Source: Flavobacterium sp. W4I14 (GTDB taxonomy: Bacteria > Bacteroidota > Bacteroidia > Sphingobacteriales > Sphingobacteriaceae). From it: DNA of 64,000 bases. How positions within the stretch are numbered: the stretch's first letter is position 1; each line of letters opens with the position of its first letter. Location: contig JAUSZU010000001.1 of the NCBI GenBank assembly GCA_030817875.1, forward strand, positions 2,852,001-2,916,000, written 5' to 3'. Under the pieces are notes generated by a model. The model did no database searches. It had not been told where the DNA came from and saw only the letters and a list, made by a program, of their open reading frames with translations. Made by a program: the position numbers and the translations under genes. This document shows, piece after piece, positions 1-8,457 of this stretch.

Positions 1-661
1 ACAGTTCAGCTGCTGCAAAAAGCTTCAGTTTCTCCGTTAGTTTTTCCTTTTTAGAACCGAATCCTTCTGCATGTGCTTCACCTATATTGGTTAGGATTCC
101 GATTTCGGGACGGATAATTTCTGCCAAGTATTGCATCTCGTTAACTGCAGAAATACCAGCTTCAAAAATACCCAGCGTATGATCGGCCTCAATCTGCCAT
201 ACTGAAAGCGGCACCCCAATCTGCGAATTATAACTTTTCGGACTTTTAACGATATTAAAATCGGCGGCCAGAAGCTGATACAACCATTCTTTAACAATTG
301 TTTTCCCATTACTCCCGGTAATGCCAATTGTTTTTAGATCAAATTGATTCCGGTGTTCGATGGCAAGCTTTTGAAGTGATACCAAAGCATCATCTACCAG
401 TAAAAAATTGCAGTCGGGGTATTCATTAATGTATTTCGCTTCGGTAATTACAAAATTTCTGATTTCCTTTATATAAGCATCTCTAATAAATTCATGTCCA
501 TCACGGTGCGAAGACAGGGCAAAAAACACAGAATTTTCCGGAACCAAAACCGAACGGCTATCGATCACCAGATATTGAATAATCACCTGTTCATCAACTA
601 ATTTGGCATCGGCATTTAAAATTTCGGCTATTTTGGCAATCGTGTATATTGGATTTTGCAT
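1..661 (-). CDS. murF: UDP-N-acetylmuramoyl-tripeptide--D-alanyl-D-alanine ligase, 5' part (MurF)
   Basis: Adds D-Ala-D-Ala to the UDP-MurNAc-tripeptide in the last cytoplasmic step of peptidoglycan precursor synthesis. The gene starts with ATG at 661 and runs off the left edge, so about 220 codons are visible. They cover the N-terminal substrate-binding domain and the start of the ATP-binding Mur ligase domain; the P-loop ITGSNGKT is seen with its lysine near residue 120, followed downstream by NSQIGVPLS and LGIFEAGIS stretches typical of MurF. In many Bacteroidota MurF is fused to alanine racemase, but the C-terminus is outside the window so this cannot be judged. It is divergent from recX, with only 61 bp between the two start codons. 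Confidence 0.93.
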   Translation of the reverse strand, partial: MQNPIYTIAKIAEILNADAKLVDEQVIIQYLVIDSRSVLVPENSVFFALSSHRDGHEFIRDAYIKEIRNFVITEAKYINEYPDCNFLLVDDALVSLQKLAIEHRNQFDLKTIGITGSNGKTIVKEWLYQLLAADFNIVKSPKSYNSQIGVPLSVWQIEADHTLGIFEAGISAVNEMQYLAEIIRPEIGILTNIGEAHAEGFGSKKEKLTEKLKLFAAAEL

Positions 662-722
662 GCTATTATATTCAGAAAAATACGGTAATCGCTATTATTT
701 TTACGAATTTCAGTAAATAATT

Positions 723-1211
723 ATGAAAAGCGGTAAACAAGAAGCAGTATTATTAGATAAAAAACAGGCGCTGGTAAAAGCCGAGCATTTTTGTGCTTAC
801 CAGGAGCGCTCGCAAAAGGAAGTAAGGTATAAACTGGTAGAATGGGGCATGCGCGGCGATGAACTGGAAGAAATTATAAGTGAACTGATTTTAAATAATT
901 TCTTAAATGAAGAAAGGTTTGCAAAAAGTTATGCATCGGGCAAATTCAACATTAAACATTGGGGCCGTGTTAAAATTAAACAGGGTTTAAAATTGAAAGG
1001 TGTACCGGATAAAATCCTGCAAAAGGCAATTTACAGCATCGATGATGATGATTATTTACAAACGATAGAAAAATTGGCCATTAAAAAAGTACAGAGTTTG
1101 AACGAAAATGATCCGTTTAAAAGAAAAAATAAGCTAATGAGCTACCTTCAGGCAAAAGGTTTTGAAACTGATTTAATTTTACTTGTACTGAAAGCCAGCA
1201 ATTTAAATTAA
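723..1211 (+). CDS. recX: RecX family regulatory protein
   Basis: RecX proteins bind RecA filaments and modulate recombination and SOS induction in the cytoplasm. The 162-residue product is entirely helical in character and carries the family repeat pattern: CAYQERSQKEVRYKL near residue 27, then LILNNFLNEERFAKSYA near 56-72, then a WGRVKIKQGLKLKGV segment. Length is usual for the family. The ATG start is preceded by an AT-rich leader and no strong Shine-Dalgarno, as is normal for this phylum. It lies alone between murF (opposite strand) and the tRNA-Gly/tRNA-Leu promoter, with about 25 bp to the -33 box. Confidence 0.9.
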   Translation: MKSGKQEAVLLDKKQALVKAEHFCAYQERSQKEVRYKLVEWGMRGDELEEIISELILNNFLNEERFAKSYASGKFNIKHWGRVKIKQGLKLKGVPDKILQKAIYSIDDDDYLQTIEKLAIKKVQSLNENDPFKRKNKLMSYLQAKGFETDLILLVLKASNLN

Positions 1212-1236
1212 ATATTAAATTTTTAACAAGAAATCT

Positions 1237-1267
1237 CTTGACAGAAATATAAATCTGTCTATATTTG
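1237..1267 (+). promoter_or_regulatory. Bacteroidota-type promoter of the first tRNA-Gly/tRNA-Leu operon
   Basis: CTTG at 1237-1240 and TATATTTG at 1260-1267 are separated by 19 nt, close to the TTTG-N19-TAnnTTTG consensus of the primary sigma factor in this phylum. The tRNA-Gly begins 39 nt after the -7 box. Confidence 0.8.
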
Positions 1268-1305
1268 CATCACCAAAACGAAACAACAACATCAGTTTTG
1301 TTCAT

Positions 1306-1381
<76 letters not shown>

Positions 1382-1382
1382 A

Positions 1383-1412
1383 AATGCCTTCCTAACAGAA
1401 GGCATTTATTTT
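1383..1412 (+). terminator. Hairpin between tRNA-Gly and tRNA-Leu
   Basis: AATGCCTTC (1383-1391) pairs with GAAGGCATT (1398-1406), followed by TATTTT. It resembles a Rho-independent terminator but lies between two co-oriented tRNAs, so it may be partial or a processing site. The same hairpin is present after the second tRNA-Gly. Confidence 0.55.
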
Positions 1413-1450
1413 AAAGTTAACCAAGCCGATGGAGATCGGCAACGGCTAAT

Positions 1451-1534
1451 GCTCGGGTGGTGGAACTGGTAGACACGCAGGACTTAAAATCCTGTGCTTT
1501 CAAAGGCGTGCGGGTTCGATTCCCGCCCCGAGTA
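1451..1534 (+). tRNA. tRNA-Leu (anticodon UAA), copy 1
   Basis: An 84-nt class II tRNA: acceptor GCTCGGG/CCCGAGT, D-arm GTGGAACTGGTAGACAC, anticodon stem CAGGA/TCCTG around CTTAAAA (anticodon TAA), long variable arm, T-arm GCGGGTTCGATTCCCGC and discriminator A. CCA is not encoded. It is preceded by GGCTAAT, a heptamer that is also present in front of every broken tRNA copy in the arrays. It is followed at 1554-1579 by the stem AAAACCTTTC/GAAAGGTTTT and a T-rich tail that would end the operon. Confidence 0.96.
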
Positions 1535-2720
1535 CACAAAAAAAATCGAACGAAAAACCTTTCAGAAATGAAAGGTTTTGTTGTTTATGGTCATTTTTCT
1601 TTATAGATCTAAAGGCTAATGGTTGATCCGGAACTGGTGGACACGGCCCGACCTAAGTCGGGATGCTTTCAAAGGCGTGCGGGTTCGATTCCCGCCCCGA
1701 GTACACAAAAAAAATCGAACGAAAAACCTTTCAGAAATGAAAGGTTTTGTTGTTTATGGTCATTTTTCTTTATAGATCTAAAGGCTAATGGTTGATCCGG
1801 AACTGGTGGACACGGCCCGACCTAAGTCGGGATGCTTTCAAAGGCGTGCGGGTTCGATTCCCGCCCCGAGTACACAAAAAAAATCGAACGAAAAACCTTT
1901 CAGAAATGAAAGGTTTTGTTGTTTATGGTCATTTTTCTTTATAGATCTAAAGGCTAATGGTTGATCCGGAACTGGTGGACACGGCCCGACCTAAGTCGGG
2001 ATGCTTTCAAAGGCGTGCGGGTTCGATTCCCGCCCCGAGTACACAAAAAAAAATCGAACGAAAACCTTTCTGAAATGAAAGGTTTTGTTGTTTATAGTCA
2101 TTTTTCTTTATAGATCGAAAGGCTAATGGTTGATAGTGGAACTGGTAGAAACGGCCCGACCTAAGTCGGGATGCTTTCAAAGGCGTGCGGGTTCGATTCC
2201 CGCCCCGAGTACACAAAAAAAAATCGAACGAAAAACCTTTCAGAAATGAAAGGTTTTGTTGTTTATGGTCATTTTTCTTTATAGATCTAAAGGCTAATGG
2301 TTGATCCGGAACTGGTGGACACGGCCCGACCTAAGTCGGGATGCTTTCAAAGGCGTGCGGGTTCGATTCCCGCCCCGAGTACACAAAAAAAATCGAACGA
2401 AAAACCTTTCAGAAATGAAAGGTTTTGTTGTTTATGGTCATTTTTCTTTATAGATCTAAAGGCTAATGGTTGATCCGGAACTGGTGGACACGGCCCGACC
2501 TAAGTCGGGATGCTTTCAAAGGCGTGCGGGTTCGATTCCCGCCCCGAGTACACAAAAAAAAATCGAACGAAAACCTTTCTGAAATGAAAGGTTTTGTTGT
2601 TTATAGTCATTTTTCTTTATAGATCGAAAGGCTAATGGTTGATAGTGGAACTGGTAGAAACGGCCCGACCTAAGTCGGGATGCTTTCAAAGGCGTGCGGG
2701 TTCGATTCCAGCCCCGAGTA
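1535..2720 (+). repeat. Seven tandem 169-170 bp units, each ending in a broken tRNA-Leu (array 1, no ORF)
   Basis: Units end at 1703, 1872, 2041, 2211, 2381, 2550 and 2720. Each has the order: terminator-like hairpin (ACCTTTC/GAAAGGT), a T-rich stretch, the GGCTAAT leader, then a tRNA-Leu-like segment. Two sequence types alternate as A-A-A-B-A-A-B; type B (units 4 and 7) has TCTGAAATG, AGATCGAAAGG and GGTAGAAAC in place of the type A bases. No ORF of note lies inside. Compared with the 399 bp units at 8107-11294, each unit keeps the left ~60 bp and the right ~110 bp but lacks the ~230 bp GIY-YIG coding core. Confidence 0.93.
1621..1703 (+). pseudogene. Broken tRNA-Leu, first of seven in array 1
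   Basis: From the D-arm to the discriminator this matches tRNA-Leu, with the T-arm and the 3' acceptor strand CCCGAGT intact. The 5' acceptor strand (GGTTGAT in place of GCTCGGG) cannot pair with it. The anticodon arm is replaced by CCCGAC-CTAA-GTCGGG, which leaves a 6-nt loop if a 5-bp stem is used. A functional cloverleaf is not possible. The last copy (ending 2720) also has a C-to-A change in the T-stem. Confidence 0.88.
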
Positions 2721-2723
2721 CAT

Positions 2724-2757
2724 AAGGAAACGAACTAACTGTTCTGTTTCCTTTTTT
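2724..2757 (+). terminator. Rho-independent terminator closing array 1
   Basis: AAGGAAACGAAC (2724-2735) pairs with GTTC-T-GTTTCCTT (2741-2753, one bulged T) and is followed by a T run to 2757. It replaces the ACCTTTC/GAAAGGT hairpin found after all earlier units. From here to 3009 I see only AT-rich sequence. Confidence 0.8.
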
Positions 2758-3009
2758 CATGCTTGTAAAAAATCTGAATTACAAGAACTTAAAAAAAAGA
2801 ACCTAAGTATTCGACATTAATAGAATTTATTGTAACGAAATAGGTTAATTGGAAAGAAATATAACCGTTAACAGCATCTAATTATATTTTGAGTGTTCAA
2901 TGTTTCAGAAAGGTTTGACGCTATTTTTATTATATTTTTATAGTTTCTAGCTATCAAATACAAAAAATTTAGACTAGCATTCGCTTCGTAGGTGATTGCA
3001 AAATAGGGA

Positions 3010-6000
3010 TCAGCGAATGAGCATTAAACTACCGCTAATTTGTTTACAGTCAGAACCAAAGTTGATAATGTAGTAATACACCCCAACGCCTAGTGGTGTA
3101 TTTTTGTAGGCTCCATCGAAAGGAGTTTTGTAACCCACTGATTCAAATATTCTGGTGCCTGCTCTGGTAAAAATCTGCACCCTGGCTTTTGGATAGTTTT
3201 CAATGCCTTTAATTTCCCATTTATCGTTTTGGTTATCACCGTTGGGTGTAAATCCACTGGGAATTGCAGTAGCCAACATCCCAAAATTCACCTCAACCGC
3301 TACACGTTCGCTTTCACAGCTTCCGGTTCTTTTACTTAAATAAAATGGTTTATCGGGCGCTAAAAACTGAGTGAATTTTTGATCTGTAATGATACGAACA
3401 GGTTCAACCGCGTACGGGCTATTATACAATCGGTACTCACTGCCAGCTTCAAAGTTACTGATAATGATTTGAGCCTCTGCTGCCGAACACAGTGTAACCG
3501 GCGTGATAACAGGGCCATCAACCGAAAGTGAACGCTCAGTGATAACAAAACTTTTCGTGATCATTGTACATGGATTAGCATCTGTAACCTTTAATTCGTA
3601 GCTACCTGCTTTTAGCAATGCTACATTCAGGTTTTGACCCACCAGTTGATGATCACTATCGAACCACTGGTAAGCGTAAGGACGTGTACCGCCGCTTATG
3701 GTGATGCCTGAAATGCTTCCGTTGCTTTGCCGGCACGTAGCTGCATTGTTTTCAATATCGCTATCTTCAATCAGTAGCGGTTTAACTGCTATAATCTCCT
3801 GAGTTCCGATTAATACTACACACTTATTTTCATCAACACCAAAAAGATTGTACTGCCCGGGAGCCAAACCACTGATGTTGTTTTCATTTCGGAGAACAGT
3901 TCCCTGATCATTGGTCCAGTAATAGGATTTGGGTAAATAGCCAGCTTGGTTAACTACGGCTTCGATAGCGCCGTTGTTGAGTCCGCAACTGGCATGACGG
4001 GCATTAAACTTAAAAATACTGACATCAATAAGACCTGGAAGCTGGAGGATCTCGTAATATGGGGTTGTTTTAGTACAAAAACCATTAGCAACTTCCAGTT
4101 TGTATTTACCAGCCGGCATTTGGTTCAATAATAACTGGCTGGAAACAGTTTCATCTTTTTCATTTAGCCACCTGAAAGTGATTGCCCCATCAACAGTTAT
4201 CCCTTCGATACCACCATTTTGCAAACTACAGCTTGATTTAGTAATCTTGATTGCATCGCTATTCAACAGAATACCATTCGATTCCAATATATCGAACTTT
4301 GATGAATACACCACGCTGCAATCTGTTGGGTTTTTAATTTCGAGAAAATATTTGCCTGTCCCAACGTTGGTAAGCGACAAACTTGTTCCAACGGTTTTGC
4401 CTATGTCATCAATCCATCTGTAGGTAACGTTTGCTGCACCAGATACCTTTAAACCACTAATAGATCCTGTGCTTTTATTGCAAATGGTGTTTTCTACTTT
4501 CACATCTGCCTCGGTTAACACTGAAGGACTTACGGTGCTTTGCAATATAACTGGTCCGTACCTGACCTCGCACTCCTCTTTGTATTTAATGCTAAGCGTG
4601 TAACTTCCGGAAGGTAAATTCTGTGGATTTAGCTGACCAGATATTTTTTCGCCGAGCTGGTTGGTCCAGGAAAGTGTATATTCAGATTGGTTTGGCAAAC
4701 TCAGGTTATTGATTGCGCCTAATTTGTTACAGTTCGGTTCGGATTTCGTAAAATATTTATCGTTAATGCGGGGGGTTAAATCCCTGATTTCTATTTCATC
4801 TGATGTTTTGGAACAACTGATGTTTTTAACAGTTAATTTATATTTACCAGGTTTTAAACCGCTAATGTCTTGAGTGGTACCTACCTCTTCCTTTTGTTCA
4901 TTTGTCCAGGAGAAACTGATGGCATTTTCTACATTCATACCGCTAATGGAACCATTACTTTCATTGCAGGTAGCGGGTTTTACTTTCATATTATAGTTAA
5001 AAATAAACTTGGTATATGCTGAGGTAAAGTTATTATATGTTGCTGAAGCAATAATTCCTTTAGAGAAATTACCGCTTTGAGACCAGTTTCCATTGACATC
5101 GGCCACTACCGTTTTGAAGTAAGTTTGTGGATGGCAGGTGATGCAATCATCGTCATAAAAAAGCTCTACTTTGGCTCCTGGTGTTGCTGTACCGCTTACC
5201 AAGGTACTGGTTTCGCTGGTAATACTAACCTTTGGCAATTTATCGCCGCTAACGAGAAGTACATCCTGATCTTTACTTGCGATGTTACAGTAAATGCTGT
5301 TTTGAGTGGCTATAGCCGACTTTGTAGAAGAGATTAAAACTCGCATGTTATATATCGTGTTGGGTTCTTTAGGTTGATCTCCCCCAAGTAAAACAGCATC
5401 GGCAGAAGTTAAACGGATATGTGCATTGTAGCTATTGTAGGTAGCGTTTGGATGTGGTAGAAACTGATTCCCTTGAAATTTGATTGGCCCTGTAAGGTTT
5501 ATCATTTGTACCGAATTCCTGCTTAGCGATTTATTATTCAAAATCGTGGCCGATCCAGGTAATGGGGGGTATAAATCACCTGTAAAATGTTGATATAGGA
5601 CCAGGTATTGGTCATTTATTTCGGAAGATACTAATGGCCGGGCTTCGCCATCTATATCGAAATCGAAATAGTTATTTTTAACTACAAAGTTCATTTCATA
5701 AAAACGAGATCTGCTTTGACTATAAAAAATCCTAAAATAGTTCGCCGAATTGGCAAAATAGTTGCGCTCAGAGTCATCATCTCCACCAATCTCGAAAGTA
5801 CCTTTAGAGAGCACCAGCCATGCACCCCCGGAGAGCCCTGCAGGAGATGATCGCACAGATTTGCCATCTGGTTCAAAACCAATAAAATTCGATTTGATTT
5901 TCATATTTTCAATACCTAGGTCGAGCTGAACCTGACCATCGGGAATCGCATAATCGGATGTTACGATCAGTTGTCCACAGTTGGTGATCACGTTGCCTTT

Positions 6001-6477
6001 ATCTGGGGCTCCAATCTGAAGGTTTTTTACATTCTCGGCATAAATGAAAGCGGCCTGAAAATTTGTTAATGGTAATGTCCCCCTGAAATCTCTCACATAT
6101 AAGCCATAAAAAGAAATACCATCTACATTTTTAATCACAAATAAATTTTGAGGTGTAATGTTCGGAGCGGGTTGTATGATAATTTTTGCCTTACTCCTTC
6201 CGAATGGGTTTCCAGGCTGGGTTGTACCGTCGATTGTTAGTCCTTCAGTAATCACCGGAAGCTGAGAGGATAGTGTAATTGTTCTGGAAGCTTCTGCATT
6301 ATCACTGATGTTGAAAGAAATCAGATCGTTGCCAGGATTTGTATTTGCTCTTATTAGTGCTTCGCGTAAACTTCCGGTTCCACTGTCATTATTGTTAATC
6401 ACAACAAAGGTATCTGCCAATACACTAAATGCACATAAATTTAGAATGAATAGGAGAGTTAATAATGTTAATTTCAT
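3010..6477 (-). CDS. Secreted parallel beta-helix / SprB-repeat protein with T9SS type B sorting domain
   Basis: A 1155-residue cell-surface or secreted protein. The start is placed at ATG 6477 because MKLTLLTLLFILNLCAFSVLA is a clean signal peptide; an in-frame ATG 14 codons upstream would bury it. Residues ~22-100 contain the SGTGSLREALIRAN segment found in predicted parallel beta-helix adhesins, followed to ~450 by NN-rich turns. From ~470 to ~1020 there are about seven SprB-like repeats of ~80 residues, each with a Cys, an NGSISG turn and a G.Y.L.V motif. The last ~85 residues (FTPNGDNQNDKWEI ... GVYYYIINF ... GSLMLIR) are the gliding-motility-type C-terminal domain that directs export by the type IX system. 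No T9SS component genes lie nearby. Probable role: adhesion or surface structure; ligand unknown. Confidence 0.85.
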   Translation of the reverse strand: MKLTLLTLLFILNLCAFSVLADTFVVINNNDSGTGSLREALIRANTNPGNDLISFNISDNAEASRTITLSSQLPVITEGLTIDGTTQPGNPFGRSKAKIIIQPAPNITPQNLFVIKNVDGISFYGLYVRDFRGTLPLTNFQAAFIYAENVKNLQIGAPDKGNVITNCGQLIVTSDYAIPDGQVQLDLGIENMKIKSNFIGFEPDGKSVRSSPAGLSGGAWLVLSKGTFEIGGDDDSERNYFANSANYFRIFYSQSRSRFYEMNFVVKNNYFDFDIDGEARPLVSSEINDQYLVLYQHFTGDLYPPLPGSATILNNKSLSRNSVQMINLTGPIKFQGNQFLPHPNATYNSYNAHIRLTSADAVLLGGDQPKEPNTIYNMRVLISSTKSAIATQNSIYCNIASKDQDVLLVSGDKLPKVSITSETSTLVSGTATPGAKVELFYDDDCITCHPQTYFKTVVADVNGNWSQSGNFSKGIIASATYNNFTSAYTKFIFNYNMKVKPATCNESNGSISGMNVENAISFSWTNEQKEEVGTTQDISGLKPGKYKLTVKNISCSKTSDEIEIRDLTPRINDKYFTKSEPNCNKLGAINNLSLPNQSEYTLSWTNQLGEKISGQLNPQNLPSGSYTLSIKYKEECEVRYGPVILQSTVSPSVLTEADVKVENTICNKSTGSISGLKVSGAANVTYRWIDDIGKTVGTSLSLTNVGTGKYFLEIKNPTDCSVVYSSKFDILESNGILLNSDAIKITKSSCSLQNGGIEGITVDGAITFRWLNEKDETVSSQLLLNQMPAGKYKLEVANGFCTKTTPYYEILQLPGLIDVSIFKFNARHASCGLNNGAIEAVVNQAGYLPKSYYWTNDQGTVLRNENNISGLAPGQYNLFGVDENKCVVLIGTQEIIAVKPLLIEDSDIENNAATCRQSNGSISGITISGGTRPYAYQWFDSDHQLVGQNLNVALLKAGSYELKVTDANPCTMITKSFVITERSLSVDGPVITPVTLCSAAEAQIIISNFEAGSEYRLYNSPYAVEPVRIITDQKFTQFLAPDKPFYLSKRTGSCESERVAVEVNFGMLATAIPSGFTPNGDNQNDKWEIKGIENYPKARVQIFTRAGTRIFESVGYKTPFDGAYKNTPLGVGVYYYIINFGSDCKQISGSLMLIR

Positions 6478-6640
6478 TGAGGGTAAATATAGCCTTGCAA
6501 AATAGCAATAATCGATCAAATTCGTTGCTATTTGACCTCATTCAACTAAAGAGCGAAGGGATAACTCCCAATCAAAGGTTAATTCTATATTTATACAAAA
6601 AAATAAACTCGAGTTTAGCTAGCCAAATTAATTTAAATGA

Positions 6641-6689
6641 GTGTTCTAAAAATCTCCCCAACCAAGAGAGGGAAAGATTTTTAGAACAC
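6641..6689. repeat. 15-bp perfect inverted repeat in the 6478-6869 gap
   Basis: GTGTTCTAAAAATCT (6641-6655) and AGATTTTTAGAACAC (6675-6689) flank a 19-nt loop. TGTTCT or AGAACA recurs at about 6771, 6823 and 6863 in the same gap. There is no T run on the minus side, so it is not a classical terminator for the gene that ends at 6870. Function unknown. The remainder of the gap is AT-rich and holds the probable promoter of the 6477 gene. Confidence 0.65.
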
Positions 6690-6869
6690 CAAAACTTTAC
6701 TTTTTCTTAAAGTTTTAAACTTTTTTTTCTCCAAAATCCTTTCTAATACCTCCAGAAAGCCTGAAACGTGTTCTAAGAATTCAACATTCTCTGTACACAC
6801 AAAAATTCAATTATTTAAATTTCCAGAACACAGATTAGCGGTTTAATTATTTAATGTTCTACGTTTTGA

Positions 6870-7589
6870 TCATTTAACCAGATATCTGTTATTAACGTAT
6901 CCTTTAATGCCTTCAAAAACCACATTACTCCATTCGCCTTCTCTCGAAATTTCGCTAAGATAATCGCCTTTTAAAATAACTTTTTTCTTTCTCGAAGTAA
7001 TAGATGGTCCTGTTCTAAGGTTTAAAGCTGCTTTAGCCCTGTAGAGGTTGGCTACCTTTAGCGTAGCTCTTTTTAAATTGACATAACCATCTTTTTGGTC
7101 GCCAATATTCCATTTCGCCTGCAATTGCTGCCAGGTATAACCAAAATCGAACTGAAAATGCGGTGGATCTTTAAAACTCTTCCAATCGCCACCCCACTCC
7201 CAACCATTGGCTTTAAAAATAGCAACTACTTCTGTCCAATCGGCAATATCATCTTCGTCGAAATCTTTAATTGTATTCCACGAAGTTTCCTGACCATCTA
7301 TAATCAGGGCAAAATCCATCGCTAAACCATAATTATGTATCGATTGACCTGCCTTTGCATTAGTCACAACATTTCCCATCGGTTTGCTTTTCGATTTACC
7401 ATCAGGGTTAACCACCGTCCGGCCCAATTTATATAAAGCATCTTGCTCCTCAAACGTGCGCAAAGTAGCCGTTATTCTGGCCTATGTCCTACCAGTTAAC
7501 TTTAATTCGGCTTTAGAAAAAGTGTCTGTTGCTAAAGCCCTTAAATCAGGGTGTAATAATTGAATTCTGGTTTGGCTTAATTTATCCAT
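6870..7589 (-). pseudogene. M15 family metallopeptidase with SH3-like domain, interrupted by a stop at codon 36
   Basis: A 240-codon gene starting at ATG 7589 reads MDKLSQTRIQLLHPDLR..., then meets TAG at 7484-7482, then continues in the same frame as ARITATLRTFEEQDALY. The body is a D,D- or L,D-endopeptidase of the VanY/CwlK type acting on peptidoglycan: zinc site SIHNYGLAMD (His and Asp) and a second PPHFQF histidine, followed by a C-terminal ~65-residue SH3-like domain (LNLRTGPS ... VNNRYLVK). If translation restarts at TTG 7463 the product would keep both zinc motifs (197 residues) but lose the N-terminal helices. A real nonsense mutation or a local sequence error is equally compatible with what is seen. 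Confidence 0.75.
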
Positions 7590-7813
7590 ATTAAGTTTAT
7601 AAATCTTTTTATTTTGGCACAAGCAACGATTACAAACGTTATCAGAATAGATAATCTATTACGTAACAAACATAAACTTGAAAAGTTCTACATCCGAGAA
7701 GGGCTGCATTAAGCTCCAAAACAACAAAAAACCTTATAAATCCTAATTTTCAGAAATTTATTCGGCTGATTTATAACGATTAAGAATTCCATTCGAATAA
7801 TTTATTTTATTTT

Positions 7814-7844
7814 TTTGCATTAAAAACTTTAATTCCTATATTTG
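7814..7844 (+). promoter_or_regulatory. Bacteroidota-type promoter of the second tRNA-Gly/tRNA-Leu operon
   Basis: TTTG at 7814-7817 and TATATTTG at 7837-7844 with exactly 19 nt between, a full consensus match. The tRNA-Gly starts 36 nt downstream. The 220 bp further upstream are AT-rich with no other feature seen. Confidence 0.85.
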
Positions 7845-7879
7845 CAACCCCAAAGGAATACAACACCATGTATTAATTT

Positions 7880-7955
<76 letters not shown>

Positions 7956-8022
7956 AATGCCTTCCTACCAGAAGGCATTTATTTTAAAGTTAACCTACCG
8001 AAGGATTTCGGAACTGGCTAAT

Positions 8023-8106
8023 GCTCGGGTGGTGGAACTGGTAGACACGCAGGACTTAAAATCCTGTGCTTTCAAAGGCGTGCGGGTTCGATTCCCGCCC
8101 CGAGTA
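8023..8106 (+). tRNA. tRNA-Leu (anticodon UAA), copy 2
   Basis: Identical 84-nt sequence to copy 1, preceded by the same GGCTAAT and without an encoded CCA. It directly abuts the GIY-YIG array: the first 399-bp unit begins at the next base. A hairpin ACCTTTC-AGACAT-GAAAGGT with a T-rich tail follows about 25 nt later. Confidence 0.96.
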
Positions 8107-8187
8107 CACACAAAAAATCGAACGAAAACCTTTCAGACATGAAAGGTTTTGTTGTTTATAGTTATTTTTCTTTTAAGTTGAATTGTT

Positions 8188-8457
8188 TTGTTTACAGTTT
8201 ATATTCTACGTTCTGAGAAAATCGGAAAATTTTATATTGGGCATACCGAAGATATTAACAAAAGACTTCTTCGGCATAATAAAGGTCAGGTTACTTCAAC
8301 CAGAGGTAAAGGTCCGTGGACTATTGTTTATCAAGAGTATTTTCCTAGTCGAGCAGAAGCTGTACAGAGAGAACTTGAAATCAAGTCGAAAAAGAGCAGT
8401 AAATATATCGAAAGGCTAATTGTCGATGGTGGAACTGGTGGACACGTCCCGACCTAG
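8188..8457 (+). CDS. GIY-YIG nuclease, array copy 1
   Basis: An 89-codon single-domain GIY-YIG endonuclease of the small UvrC/URI N-domain-like group. Catalytic features: Tyr5 in the VYI strand, Y16-I-G, Arg26 in the following helix (INKRLLRH), and Glu62 in QRELEIK. The only plausible starts are non-ATG: TTG 8188 is chosen because VYI must follow within a few residues and an in-frame TGA lies at 8179. No ribosome binding site is visible. The last 11 codons (VDGGTGGHVPT) are read from the D-arm and anticodon stem of the broken tRNA-Leu, and the TAG stop is its anticodon triplet. A second open frame starting at 8183 over the same DNA has no family features. Substrate unknown; tRNA-Leu DNA or RNA is the natural guess. 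Residues 58-59 are Ala-Val. Confidence 0.82.
   Translation: MFTVYILRSEKIGKFYIGHTEDINKRLLRHNKGQVTSTRGKGPWTIVYQEYFPSRAEAVQRELEIKSKKSSKYIERLIVDGGTGGHVPT

Noticed and set aside
1383..1412. Riboswitch or attenuator in the tRNA operon
   Set aside because: Only a simple hairpin with a short T-rich tail is present; no conserved riboswitch core is seen.
2007..2216. Minus-strand frame of 69 codons in array 1
   Set aside because: It reads the pseudo-tRNA and hairpin units backwards and repeats itself; no family features.
1535..2720. CRISPR array
   Set aside because: The units are 170 bp with no unique spacers between short repeats; each ends in a tRNA remnant. No cas genes are present.
3946..5337. 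Plus-strand frames inside the T9SS cargo gene
   Set aside because: Antisense shadows of a long gene with clear domains.
7957..8142. Open frame of 61 codons over the second tRNA pair
   Set aside because: It is the conceptual translation of the tRNA-Leu gene and its spacer; such frames are a well-known artefact over tRNAs.
8183..8419. Second open frame of 78 codons overlapping each GIY-YIG ORF
   Set aside because: It exists only because the units are identical, has no recognised domain, changes an amino acid where the GIY-YIG frame has a silent change (unit 5), and is shortened in unit 8.
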